Shown here: positions 20,401-31,100 of the stretch, piece after piece
Layout of the letters: each line of letters opens with the position of its first letter
How positions within the stretch are numbered: the stretch's first letter is position 1
Source: Paramacrobiotus metropolitanus
Taxonomy: Eukaryota; Tardigrada; Eutardigrada; Parachela; Macrobiotidae
Length of the DNA: 64,000 nucleotides
Assembly: GCF_019649055.1 (NCBI RefSeq)
Contig: NW_026570317.1
Span: forward strand, 124,001 to 188,000
Reading direction: 5' to 3'
Program-made: the position numbers and the translations under genes
The notes under the pieces: model-generated
What the model was told of the DNA's origin: nothing
What the model saw: only the letters and a program-made list of their open reading frames with translations
The model's database searches: none

Positions 20401-22704
20401 TTGTACTTCTTCTTCGTCCGTAGCTTCTGTTGGAGGCTGATTATACAACACGGCGTGACCTTCCTCCGCCGGATGAACCTGATATTGCTGCGGGAAGTTA
20501 AGTCCTTGACCTTTCGAGTTAAATAACGATTTGAACTTCCCTTGATCATCTTTCATCAGCACCAAAATGTTGGCCTTGTCTTCTTCAGCTCTTTGCCGCA
20601 GGCTGCTTAATACGCATCTGACATTCTCAGCCACATCGTTCCTTTGTTCTTCTGGTATGAGACTGAGCATCTTTTGCAGATCCGTATACGCTTTCTGCGT
20701 CTGCCATTCGATTTCTTCAGGCGAAGCATTCGTCCCTGCCGTCGGAATCGGCATCATCGTGACTGGATCGACTACATATCCAAAGACGTATCCTTCTTCG
20801 CCATTCGCCAAATAATACCGCACTTTCAGAGTCCTACAGATCGTTTCTCTGAAAGGTTGAGTTTCTTCTTGACCTTCATCTTCTGAGCCGTTTTCCTCTT
20901 CGTCTGCCTCGTGCCCCTTCGCACCTGATGCAGGATATGCGCTGTGTGATCGCATATCGATCTTTGTTCCGTGAGGATCATAGAGTTGTTTCTCAACTTT
21001 TCCATCGAAGTCAATCGTCACCATAATGTATGCCCTTTCGTAAAATGCGGTGTCCCTCAATAATTCCATGAGAATCCGTCCGATCGTATGTGGATTGTTT
21101 CGTTCTGAAGGGAATAGCTCCGCCATTTTCTCTTCCACTTGTTCGTTCGCCTTCTTGTACATCTCGACGAGTCCTTCTTGTTGGATTCCTTCTGACAACG
21201 ATGGGATCGGTTCATTCGTGTCCATTTGGACCAAAAAGGCGCTGACCACTCCTTCGAATTTGTTCTTTACGCGAAAGACTCTGGTGTACGATCGGCATTT
21301 TGCGGCCCTAGCTACGCCCCTTCGCGTGCTTCCACCAGGATGACCTTTCGTCTTAACTTGCTGACCGGTGTGACCTTCCCCCACCGTCGCATGACCTTTC
21401 TGCTTTGGCTGACTTTCTCTCGCCGGGCTTGCGCGAGACGATCCAGATTGAACCGCCGACGTCGCTCGTGACCTTATATTCATTAACTCTCTGTCGAGTT
21501 TGGCCCTTTCTCTTAACAGCTCTCTTTCTCTTGCTGTCAATGGGTCACTAGGAGGTTCGAAAGGCTCGTTCTTCGTTTTCTTGACCTTTCGCTCTTCAGC
21601 GGTGGGACTTTCCTCCGCCGGAGTTTTAACTCCTCTTTCTTCTTCCTCTTCTTGTTTTCCTTGAATAAGGTTTAGGAAGACTAGTATCGTTTCGACCGCG
21701 CTTGGCCATTCTTTGTCTTTCAATACAGGCGTGACGGATTTCAATGTTCGGATTTCCACGCCCAACTCTTTCCTCAATTCTTCAGCTTTATGTTTGGTCA
21801 GCTTCAGTTCCAGGTGCACTCCTCTGTCGAGCTTGTGACTCTTTCTTGCAGTCCTGTACTGGAACTGGTTTTCGTTGATTTCATTATGGGTCTCAACGAA
21901 TTCGCGGCATTTCGCGTTGAATTCCGCGATGGACCTTTTTTCTTCTTCCGTCAGAGTGACCTTTGGGTCAACGATAATGTTGTATTGTGGGGCCGTTTCC
22001 GTTACTGGATCTTGAAATCTCGGCGCGTTAATCACCGCCCATGGGATACTGCCAGTAGAGTGTGGCGACTGGATTCTGACCGGCGTTAATGACGGAATTT
22101 CCATTCTTGGTCTGTGACCACTTGTCGATGCCTGAGGAGTGAACGGCTGACCGCCCATTCGCGGTGTGTTTTGCCTGTTCCACGGGTTCCTTTGACCTCG
22201 AGGTGTGAAAGCTTCCCCCGAATTTCCTCGTCCCCTTCTCGGAGCCTGCGGTGTCATTCCCCCCGCATTTGGCGTCCTAAACTGCCCTTGACCTTGCATC
22301 TGATTCGGAAATGGGGCCATTCCTCCATAGCCGAACTGACCTTGCATCGGTTGACCCTGGTTCATCATCGGCATATTTTGACCGTACATATTCTGGGGAA
22401 ATTGGTGAAACGGGAAGTTTTGACCCATCATCCCTTGGTTTGGCATCATCTGGTTAGGCATCATCTGATTCGGCATCATTTGTCCTTGGGGCCCGGCTTG
22501 TGAGCCGTAAGTCCCCCATGTGTTCGATCCCAATCCTGAGTCTGATTGTTGATACGTGTAATTCGGGTCGTATCCCCCTTCATAGCCATATCCGCCTTCC
22601 GTATTCATGGAGTCATCATACATGTCCGGGTCTTGTATCGTTCCGCTCGTCGATGACGGCGTTCCCGGATTCCAATATGACGCGTTGGGATCCTGTCCTT
22701 CCAT
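17452..22704 (-). CDS. ORF3 of the giant element: 1750-aa protein with a triplicated domain and winged-helix-like C-terminus
   Basis: The start ATG (22704) lies 8 nt after the pol stop. The N-terminus is low-complexity (Gly, Gln, Met, Pro; MMPNQ repeats). Three tandem ~115-residue units follow at about 470-585, 622-740 and 774-890. Each begins CR plus an aromatic beta-like strand (CRSYTRVFRV, CRTLKVRYYL, CRRLDYKFMT) and ends in a KQLY- or KSLF-type strand (EKQLYDPHG, FKSLFNSKG, YKQLYTSKG). A long acidic and lysine-rich linker follows. The last ~450 residues contain at least three helix-rich units of winged-helix or linker-histone (H15) type, near 1293-1365, 1590-1655 and 1680-1750, the last ending RIEKRNGVDRYDW. 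DNA or chromatin binding is inferred. It has no membrane span and no known retroviral counterpart. Confidence 0.7.
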   Translation of the reverse strand: MEGQDPNASYWNPGTPSSTSGTIQDPDMYDDSMNTEGGYGYEGGYDPNYTYQQSDSGLGSNTWGTYGSQAGPQGQMMPNQMMPNQMMPNQGMMGQNFPFHQFPQNMYGQNMPMMNQGQPMQGQFGYGGMAPFPNQMQGQGQFRTPNAGGMTPQAPRRGRGNSGEAFTPRGQRNPWNRQNTPRMGGQPFTPQASTSGHRPRMEIPSLTPVRIQSPHSTGSIPWAVINAPRFQDPVTETAPQYNIIVDPKVTLTEEEKRSIAEFNAKCREFVETHNEINENQFQYRTARKSHKLDRGVHLELKLTKHKAEELRKELGVEIRTLKSVTPVLKDKEWPSAVETILVFLNLIQGKQEEEEERGVKTPAEESPTAEERKVKKTKNEPFEPPSDPLTARERELLRERAKLDRELMNIRSRATSAVQSGSSRASPARESQPKQKGHATVGEGHTGQQVKTKGHPGGSTRRGVARAAKCRSYTRVFRVKNKFEGVVSAFLVQMDTNEPIPSLSEGIQQEGLVEMYKKANEQVEEKMAELFPSERNNPHTIGRILMELLRDTAFYERAYIMVTIDFDGKVEKQLYDPHGTKIDMRSHSAYPASGAKGHEADEEENGSEDEGQEETQPFRETICRTLKVRYYLANGEEGYVFGYVVDPVTMMPIPTAGTNASPEEIEWQTQKAYTDLQKMLSLIPEEQRNDVAENVRCVLSSLRQRAEEDKANILVLMKDDQGKFKSLFNSKGQGLNFPQQYQVHPAEEGHAVLYNQPPTEATDEEEVQERESPCRRLDYKFMTEDGREGVLKIEVVDPATGKTMPNEGLTQEQEDHETAKLLQEIEEVIQTLSDEEERDEFETLTEILVNVMMPRARRDQAYMRLTHVDPIHGEVYKQLYTSKGEALSNLASAKKNKKTAEKGEREIAKVEPKGHAIKKEVTEEVKGHQVKTEEVPKGHQITTETQGDAKGQPSKELTPRRSAERVKQILEGEVTPHSCNEPGCERCCKEKEVFEKEEEESEKKKKPVKTPKPPARKGGAVDKQSKLSGVMASKRPKPDSDSEPEKMVIDAQPGSSQQDSGDEKEKGQSRNVMEEAMTMQPIYASTMKERKKKSDKEKKKRDTSVESAKSEASAVSAPSPKPKKEMQKKGQQKVTPKADPSLAEYMDAQKKPKVTKRNSLIGRVDPADIVDWQPPGGESDLEYSDDENFFLEDDYEKLTIEEVDEIVLGATAEWGKTKQSVTSMFRSDLRSYCNENEIRLTRKKYDVLLEYARSTGKILQKHPGYGVKAKLFIMGNNNERKLATANADIRERIDRAITGMCSPNGTTKHRMAQFINGVWSKEKGNASEIERSLEAPLTQMVKEGILHTTNPHKGVPIRYSSVNAVMEELRKYPKEETSEDMTIIVDPRIDAASPILSQIHLMSEQKPTSSKKEEKKTEEVAIEEVVVEVANEDESKSNAPKSAAEAIAMVGPKTSSVQEALALVRNKKVTEGGSAEKMLPTAKDVQIIHKTTSALVPLKTAHERLVQSLKDQRAAEAAKGHPSVAESSAGEEGHPSSSQEKAPATSSSSAADPAKLMPPPQKEEKEPPFELLEEEMIEGKPAYMTVDELNESNEAWMTIYAAIGAAPTREMNKAEITKAVSDAGISRGQVNKIMKRAYKEGRIGVRYTNMNVPVHYIPLAEEQRKQRVKPNGQAWKDVLVNDALQNIGGTNGVTIEDIANYMAVQYDSGLENMIGDRIRIGNALDSLVKEKTIRIEKRNGVDRYDWIAKA

Positions 22705-22712
22705 CTTTCGTG

Positions 22713-23303
22713 CTATCGTTTATGAAACCTACTACGAGAACGAAAATAACTCCGATTAGCAGGCTTATTCCTGATGACCTTTATGCCATCCCAATCTCCC
22801 GTCATAATATCATAAACTCCTATGAGTCTGATTTTTGGGTTTATATTTTTCCGTCCTTTTGTTATCCGATCAAGTAATCCTTTGTCGGATTCCTCTTCTG
22901 TATCGATTTCGCCCCTCAGAATTTGTTCCGGGGTGGGCTTGGGATTCTTTTTAGGTTTCTTGACCTTTCGTTCTTCGATCGCTTTGGTGATATCTTGGCC
23001 AAGTCGGTCTGCCCTTTCCTTGACCACTTTAATTTGCTCCGTTCTTGAAAGGCCATCTTTTTTGGTAGCCGAGCGTGGTTCGAAAGTAAAGCGCGATCCT
23101 TGTTCTTCTTGAGAACTACGCTCTGCTACTTGGTCAGCAGGCTTTTCCAATTCTTCATTAATGGCCAAATTTCCGGCCTCTTGGTTCAGCTTCATAGTGA
23201 CCGGCGTCTCGAAATCTTTAATTTCTTTCTTTGGTCGTCCTCTCTTTTTCTTTTTCAGCTCTTCTGCCTCTTTTGGCGCTTCTGCCTCGTAACCTTTCTC
23301 GTT
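22713..23303 (-). CDS. C-terminal part of pol of the giant element, beyond the nested insertion
   Basis: Basic, lysine-rich tail of pol (EELKKKKRGRPKKEIKDFET, an AT-hook-like GRPKK, then FEPRSATKKDGLSRTEQIKV). The relative's pol tail at 40560-41085 has the same order, including DITKAIEERKVKKPKKNPKP against DIAKAINERKVKQKKKKPTP and the shared LLDRITKGR. It is separated from the rest of pol by the 23-kb transposon. The stop lies 8 nt before ORF3. Confidence 0.75.
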   Translation of the reverse strand, partial: NEKGYEAEAPKEAEELKKKKRGRPKKEIKDFETPVTMKLNQEAGNLAINEELEKPADQVAERSSQEEQGSRFTFEPRSATKKDGLSRTEQIKVVKERADRLGQDITKAIEERKVKKPKKNPKPTPEQILRGEIDTEEESDKGLLDRITKGRKNINPKIRLIGVYDIMTGDWDGIKVIRNKPANRSYFRSRSRFHKR

Positions 23304-23312
23304 CTCTGATGC

Positions 23313-23430
23313 GGCAGGGGATAAAAGGTGGCTGTGGCACCTGCCACTGGCAACTGCCACCGGCAACTGCCACCGGCAGTGACACTTTCCACTACGCGTT
23401 CTGGCAAGCGATAAAACGTGGCAACTTTTA
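23313..23430 (+). repeat. Left terminal inverted repeat of the 9-bp-TSD transposon
   Basis: Made of GGCAGGGG tip, TGCCACTGGCA-type short palindromes and GCGATAAAACGTGGCAAC. It matches 46201-46306 inverted. Confidence 0.88.
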
Positions 23431-23537
23431 AAAATTCAGAATCAGCTTGAGACAATGTTCCCAACTTCCCATCGAACGAAAAGTTCTAAGGAGAGCTTTT
23501 TCATATTTTCATGTCTATGGACATGTCTATGGACGCA

Positions 23538-23770
23538 TGTAGCCGGTAGATATATCAACCAGTTGATTGTAGATAATCCACATATTGGCCCGTCAGGGAA
23601 GTAGATTTGCGTCAATAGATCTGACGAACTGCATTAATAGGCCTGCCGACCCGAGCCTGTGCTTTGTCTATGGAAACGTCAATAGATCTACCGAACCCGC
23701 ACAACAGTGAAACTTGATATTCTTGCAGAGCATGCCGGCATCTACAGCTTGGCCGAGCCTGAACATATAC
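23538..23770 (+). repeat. Subterminal repeat with TGTAGCCGG start
   Basis: It begins TGTAGCCGGTAGATATATCA. Its next ~165 bp match the inverse of 44872-45028, and CGTCAATAGATCTGCCGAAC-type sequence recurs at 24715 and, inverted, at 26103. The tip resembles the TGTAGCCGGCAGG tip of transposons A and B. Confidence 0.6.
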
Positions 23771-24714
23771 AGTCTGTACTGGCGCTATGTACTGGCGCTA
23801 TGTATGAGCAGCTATGTACTGGCGCGGCGCTAGTCAAAAAATGGCATTCGCTATTCCTGTCGCGCCTTCACATTTCGAATCAGCACACCTGTAGTTGTTT
23901 GCAGTGAATACAGAGTGCAAACGTCTGACAATCAGCGCAAAATCGAAGTAATATTTTTCACTCAGTAATAAGAGTGGAGCACAAAGCTATAATTTTTAAA
24001 TGCATTACTTCCTGTCTCTGAAATCTCATAACCAGAAGTCCAGAATAATTTTGATTGTGTTCTAGCGGCATTATTCCGCTAATATCGCGTATCGGAACAT
24101 CTATCTGTCTTTCAACGTTGACGTGCAAACAACACGATTAAGGGGTATTCACTATTTACTGTTATTATAACCTTCTACGAACGTCCAAAATAAAATTATG
24201 TCAAAAACTGTTGAACGTTTAATGTAAAATTGTAGTACATTATTTTGATAACAGTGAAGTCTGAATACTCGTATTATAGAATTAAATGTACTCGTAAATC
24301 ATCCCAGCGTGAGACAGTCGCATTGTAAAACTCCCGAGTAGTTAAACCGAACTGCAAATTTAATCTAACTATTGGTCAGTAGCTGCGGTGGCACTGAAAG
24401 GGTGGGTTATTTTCTAAGACTCCACAATAAAAGTTTTGCAACGATACCTCAACGTACAATACGGGAAGCAACACTTATTTCCTGCCCAAATTATCGAGCA
24501 CAATTCAAGCAGTGACCGGACGCTGCTGTGCTAAACTACATAAACATAACCGTCAATCCAGTACATGCAACAAACGAATAAACTACTACTATATAAATTT
24601 AGAATACATAACACAATGTACACTTTGGACTAGACCGGCTTAATGACTATATTTGCTGTTGTGCTCAAAATGTCACCTTTTTGACATGAGGAAAAAATGA
24701 TTGGATGTCCGTTA

Positions 24715-26195
24715 ATAGGTTTGACGAACTGCATTGATAGACCTGCCGACCGGAGCCTATGCTTTGTCTATAGGAGCGTCAATAGATCTGCCGAACCGGC
24801 ATAACATTGAAACTGGATATCCTTACTGGTCTGAATGCCGGCATCAGCAGTTTGGCCGAGCTGTACCTTAAAGATGTCACCGCGTTGGCCCATTATATGG
24901 CGGTATGCAGACAAACGACCGTGCCATTTCTTCTCTTCTTTTTCCACTCAAAAAAGCGTTGTTCAAAGTTCAAAAATTTCCAAATATAATAAACGCTGAC
25001 GTCTGACAAATGTCATAGCCGCAAGTTTTGGCAACTTTATACTTGATTGTGTTTTTTACTACTTTTTATTTCTACTAATTTTAAGTATTTACCATTTAAC
25101 CCAATCGGTATTATTCAGCACATAGGCCAAGAATGAGAAAATTATTTCACTGCACAAATTCGTGTATCAGGCATCTGTATATACGTGTTTATACAGATAA
25201 AAACAGACCGTATATACAGATACAAATTCGTGTATCTGTATATACGGTTTTTAAGAAAAGTGGATGAAAATCATGAAATCACCACGAAGATATAGCGCCC
25301 GGCTCTGTTTGTCTAGCGCTGGTACAATATGCCAGTGCGGCTGTACCTTAAATGCTCCCGCTCGGCCGAACTGTTGACGCCGGCATTGAGTTTTCAAAGG
25401 TACGAGGAGGGGGTAAATACACGGGATAGACAGAAAAAACGGCAATAATAAGGGATAACCATTCACGTGTTGTGCAACACTGCCAGCCACCAAGTGAAGG
25501 CAGTTCGGTGACACAGTGAACAACAGCCGTTGAGACTACTGTCTCGAGCTGTTTCTCCGTAGACTTCTATGTTAAACTTAACCACCTTCGTCTTGCACAT
25601 TTCAGAACTAATCCGCGCAATCGATAGCTCAAAAGAACAGGAAAAAATTTACAAGATTTTTGATACCAAACTACTCGCCACTTATTAAAACTGAGGCAAG
25701 ATTGAGCCATTTGAGTTTCTCGTAGACTATTAAAGCATAGGAGTTGGATGGTTTGCTTCCACGGAGCTCCTATGCTTTGTCTATGGGAAACGTAATTTGG
25801 CTATAACTTGTCGTGTTTCTCATAGATCACGGCTTGCGTGGTATCGAAAATCTTGTTAATTATTTCTTGTTCTTTTAAGATATCAATTGCACGGTTTGAT
25901 TCTGAAATGTCCAAGACGCTGGTGTTTGAATATAACACAGGATTCTACGAAGGCTCGGGTCTCAAAGCCTGAATTTTGTGTAATGCCGCTGGACTGCCTG
26001 CCCTTGGTGGCTGGCCGCGCTGCTCAACACGAAAATGGTTATCCCTTATTATTGCCGTTTTTTCTGTCTATCCCGTGTATTTACCCCCTCCTCGTATCAA
26101 GTTTCATTGTTAAGCCGGTTTGGCAGATCTATTGACGTTTCCATAGACAAAGCATAGGGTAGTGCCGTCAAACCTATTGATGCATTTCGTCCGGT
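24715..26195. repeat. Large imperfect palindrome (foldback) left of the inner LTR element
   Basis: Outer arms 24715-24850 and 26103-26195, middle arms 25345-25500 and 25955-26100, and inner arms about 25545-25680 and 25800-25945 pair in order around a centre near 25740. The left arm has extra sequence (24880-25340), including a TATACAGATAC-rich hairpin. No coding capacity is seen. Confidence 0.6.
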
Positions 26196-26323
26196 CTGTG
26201 GTTTAATTATTTTAAGATAAAAAAACCGTGCTCGGCTTCTTAGTGCAACTTAGTTTTCTTAGTGTAAAACCGCTAAAATAAGAATGGTTTACATCTATTT
26301 GCCTCTGCACTTCCCGTTACCTA

Positions 26324-26669
26324 TGTGAGCGGGGGTTCACTAACGTTCACGTCCGCAACGCTACGCCACCGGATTACGTGTCTGTGTTGTGTCTCTTTTG
26401 ATTGGCTTGAGTTGTGTTAGTGGGCGCGGCATAGCACGTGCTGCACAGTGTTACACACTGTTGAATTGGCTCTCCGATTGATGTGTGTGCAGTTGTCAGT
26501 CAGTTGTGGGATTTCTGTTGTGCAGACTTTCAATATTATTAAAGTCAGCGATTACGGTGCGACGTTTTGTGTTTCCGCATAGTTCGCGATCCAGGTCGTA
26601 TCGCTCACTCCACAGGATAGATTCTGTTTCTGTCTCTGTCTCTAGATCCATTCTGGATCTAGCATTAGA
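26324..26669 (+). repeat. 5' LTR of the 17.9-kb element
   Basis: 346 bp, from TGTGAGCGGGGG to GCATTAGA. The first 8 bp (TGTGAGCG) are the same as in the giant element's LTR, but the rest is not alike. Confidence 0.93.
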
Positions 26670-26680
26670 TGGTAGCAGAG
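26670..26680 (+). other. Primer binding site, initiator-Met tRNA
   Basis: TGGTAGCAGAG directly follows the 5' LTR and is complementary to the conserved 3' end of animal initiator tRNA-Met (CTCTGCTACCA) over 11 nt. Confidence 0.8.
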
Positions 26681-28129
26681 CCGACAGCGGTTCTCTGATT
26701 TGATTTGTGTCAGGCAAAGTTGGCCTGTTATTGACGTGGAACCCGACCAGTAAAGCACAGGTCTATCCGACAGCAAAGCGCACACCACAAGCGGTGAACT
26801 GCCTCATCTGACGCGAATTTCCAGCTTCGGTTTTCGGTACGGTATCTTCAGCGAAGAACCGTGCTGTTGCCCCAGCTGTGCAAGAGTTCAAGAGTTCAGT
26901 CGTCGGTGTTCCTCGGTGTAGAGTCTTCAGCGAAGACCTACACTGGTGTCACCGATACTCGGCAAGGATTCAGCGAATCCTAAGCCGTGGGCCACAAGCG
27001 GCGAAGCGCTAAAAGGGGCGCACGGATTTGCCAGATCAGACTCCTCCAAACTGGAGTAGAGCATTACTGTTGCTACGGCACAGCCGGCACAGTAGCATAC
27101 TGATAGCGCGAGGCACGCTACGGAACAGCGGCGACGCGGGAGCGGAGTTGGAAGAAGAATCGGATCATCTGGATCATTCTCCCCGCGGAACGGACGGACG
27201 TAGAACGGACGGACGGTTAACAGGTAGAAAAACCGTTATTAATTACGGGATTGGCTAGCTGGTAAAATTCGCAATTTTATTGGTCCGCACTGAGCTGAGC
27301 GTAAAAATAGGCGGAGTTTTGCACACGGCACGCATGTCTGGCCGTTGACCGTGACGTCAGGCAGATATAAATTTTTAGAGGAGCAACGTGATTGGTCGGT
27401 TATCTGAGCTGTGATTGGTTGAAATTTGAACTGAATAATTTGAGCTAGCTGACCAATAGGAATGAAGTAAACAACCCCAATGGGGATTTTCCGTTGAACT
27501 TGAGTGATAAGGGGAAATTTGATTTGAGATGAGATAAGTGAGACGGAAAGTGACCTTTTGAGTTGAGACAAAGGAAAAGTGACCTTTGATCAAAATCGAG
27601 TTAGAAAGTGACCTTTGATAGTGCTGAGCGGGAAAGTGACCTTTTAACAGAAATTGAGTTGGAAAGTAATCTTTGGAGTTGAATTGAGTCGGAAAGTGAC
27701 CTTTGAGACCAGAACAGGACTTTTTGACCTGAAAAGTGACCTTTACCAAAAAGTTGGAATTGACCGGATTGACCTATTTAAGTGACCTTTATGATTCGAA
27801 ATTGACAAACGGTGACCTTTACTGAAGTGAATAGTAGTACAGCGACATCAGCAGCTGTAGGATTTCATTCGTTAACGTGTACTAACCGTAAAAACGGTTT
27901 CGAAAGTTTTGTCCAAAGAGTGACCTTTAGGGCAAACCTCTCGAACTTTTTAACGAAAAGGTGACCTTTAAACGGGACTTAATCGAAATTTTTCAACTGG
28001 AAAGTGACCTTTACAAAGGACTTAGAAAAATTTCTGAAGTACGAAGTGACCATTAGGACAACTAAATAAACCATACAATAACGTTTGTGTGAGAACAATT
28101 GGCAGGGGCGTCCAAGTTATCCGATCAAC
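26681..28129 (+). promoter_or_regulatory. Leader of the 17.9-kb element with octamer array
   Basis: Untranslated. The first part has hairpin-like units, such as TGCTAC and GTAGCA arms near 27070-27096, and ACAAGCGGCGAA. From about 27550 to 28050, AAAGTGACCTTT-type octamers recur every 30-60 bp. The last bases before gag (CGTCCAAGTTATCCGATCA) are shared with the giant element's leader. Confidence 0.65.
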
Positions 28130-31100
28130 ATGGACAAAGACCAAGAAGAACCGACATCCAACAGTAGTCAGGGAAGCAAAAGCTCCCGCAGCTCACAGCA
28201 AAGCGCACCAAATCCGTACAAAAAGGACTTGTACCCATACTCACGTCCAGTTGGACATGAGCGGAACACTCGAGCGCCTAAGGCATTCGAGAAGAAGGAT
28301 TCACGAGGCTCTGATAGCACTTATCAGAAGGCGCTCGAGGCGGTCGCCAATCAGGAAAGCTCCAGTGACGACCAGAAACACACTCCCGCGCCTACAGCGG
28401 GAAGTGATCCGATGAACCAGACAAAGGTCACCGGGGAGGACAAACCCACAGAAAGGGGAGCGGAACCAGTTGGAGCATCACAGCTGGATGCTACCACTAG
28501 CGGAACAAATGAACAGGATAAAAACGTAAACCTGGCTCAAGTGGAAGATGGAAACACAAAGGTCACCGAAGAGAACTTGGCCGAACTGGGACTGGATGAC
28601 CTTTCACTGAACGATAGGACTGCAGGCGACGACCTTTGGGCAACTCCAATGGTCTCCGATGAATCGAACGAGTCCTACTTCACGGATGATGAAGCGACGA
28701 TGAACATGTCCTTCCAAACCGCGATGAAGGAAGCCGACCGCGCTGAAGGTATGACACGATTTAAGGACATACCCGAGCACCTTATTGAAAGGACACAAAC
28801 TGGAAAGGTCATCAATGTTAGACCGCCATCACCGAACAGCCCCACGTCAACTCTCAAGAGACGCGTGAAGGAGTTGGAAGAAGAACTCGAAGCCAAGGAA
28901 GGCCTAGTGACGAAGAAGAAACAGGAATATCAAAATCGGATAGGATCTCTGGATGCTCGTATTTATGAGCTGGAACAACAACAGGTGGATTTGGAGAGTG
29001 CAGCGGACGAATGGAAGATCAAATACGAGCGTGAAAAAGAACTCGCTGAAGAGTACTTGAAAATGGTGGATGACAGAGAAATGGAAGGTCATCTTGCGGT
29101 CAGTGACCTCAACGAGAGCATGTCAGAGGAATCAGCCGAAAGGTCACGGCACTTAGCGGAATTGAAGGACGAATGTGACTCACTGAAACTTAAGGTCACC
29201 GAAGCGGAAGCCAAGCGAGACGAATACGCGGCCAAACTCGTCGACGTGACCCAACGATTGCTGACAAACACTAACGAAGTGTTTAAGTTGAGAAATGAAT
29301 TGAAGTTACGGGACGAGAACATTGGAACCCTTCAGAAAGAATCACAAGATCATCAGAAGAGAGCCGATGACGCTGTCAAAGTGGCTAAGGACCTGAGGGA
29401 GCTCACAGCCACTGAAGGTGTGAGGTTGAAGAATGAAATTAAGCAGGTGATGGAAGAGAACAAGTCGTTGAAAGAAGATGTTCAAAAGGTCACCGAAGAG
29501 AATACTGAGTTGAAAAAGACTGCTAAGACAATTGCCCAGCAAGGCATGAGGTGGGAACACGAGGCACACCTCCTGGATGAAAAGGTCACGGTACTTGAAT
29601 TGAAAGATAAGGAGTGGCAACAATCAGTCCACCAGAAGACGCAGGAGATTATCAAGCTCAACACGGAGCTGATTGATATGACCCAAACGGTGATGACAAG
29701 AGAAGATGAGGTCACCCAGACGAAAAACCAACTGAAAGCAGCAGTTGAGGAATACACGAAGCTGGAAAGGGATGTGACCCAGTTGGCGGAACACATTAAA
29801 AAGGTGGAGAATGACACTGAAAAGGTCATTCAGGAGAAGACTTTCCAACTCCACCAACATATGTTAAAGGTCAAGGAGGAGAATCAGAACTTGAAAACGG
29901 AGAAAGAGGAAGTCCAGTTGAAAGTCCGTCGCCTTGAGGATGAGAATAAGGCGCTTGTTATGTCTAACAAGCACAAAGATGAACAGCTTCTGCAATATGG
30001 AGTCAGGACTTCAACAGTGGAGTCGCCCCCGCCCAGTTACAGCAAGGCGCACGAAACGGGCACGGGCAAAAGTTTCCACTTCGAAATGCCACTACGAACC
30101 GGTACTGGCAAAGGAAGTGTCAAAAACGAAAGAAATGGCGAAAAGGTCACCGACGATAAGGAGCCGCCGTCGGAAAGTTACCCGCATATGAGTCGAGGCG
30201 ACCCTTCACAACTTCCCCCGCACATGGAAACAAATGTGTTCATTGATGAAGGACGACGGGACAGACCCCCCAGCCGGCAGGAGCGTCCAAGGAAATCCCG
30301 GTATGGAAAGGCGAAACGAAATCAAAGTGATGATGGAAGTAGCGAAGAAGATGACGACCAAAGAGCGGAAAATACAGCCGTGCAATTGACAAAAGCACTC
30401 AACTCGATGGCCAGGAAAACACCACTCATGACCTTTGACGGCAGTCGTGACACTGTCAGTGGCTGGACACGATTAGTGAAAGAAACCCAAAGGACTTACC
30501 AGCTCACGGACGATCAGATCATGATCGAGATAGCAAGTGCGGTGAAAGGTCCTGCAAAAACATGGTTTGAAGGGGAAAAGGATATCGCAGCCGAAGATGG
30601 AATTGAATACTCAATAACAGAGTGGATGGACAAATTCAAAGACGAATATGGTGATCGAGATGAAGAAGTCTTAGGCTTACGTGAGGCCTATGCAAGAAAA
30701 TTTGAACTCGGAAAAGAATCGCTGGACCAGTATTATCAGGCGATGATGCGATTCAAAGCAAAAAGAATCATCACGGAGAAACAAGCAGTCGGATTCTTAA
30801 TTGAAGGATGTAGAGGAGACAGTGAACTCTACAAGGCATTGCGTATACAGAAGTGCAAGACGCCAACGGATGTGAAAGACTTCTTCCGACATTGGGCCAC
30901 TGGCGAAGAGAAATATAAGGCGCCTAAAGGTCAACGTAATCAGGAATACGTGACCATCCGCCAAGGCCAAGTCGAAAATGTACCGCAACAGAGAATGGTA
31001 GCTGCACCACCCCAGCAACCAGTCGAATACCGCGCGGAGACTCCGGTCAGAGAGGTCACGGAAAAGGTGACCTTTATCGACAGTCAGACGGGGCAACCGA

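Noticed and set aside
14400-22704. ORF3 or ORF4 as a retroviral envelope.
   Set aside because: No signal peptide, membrane span, furin site or Cys pattern of an envelope is visible; both proteins are charged and look soluble.
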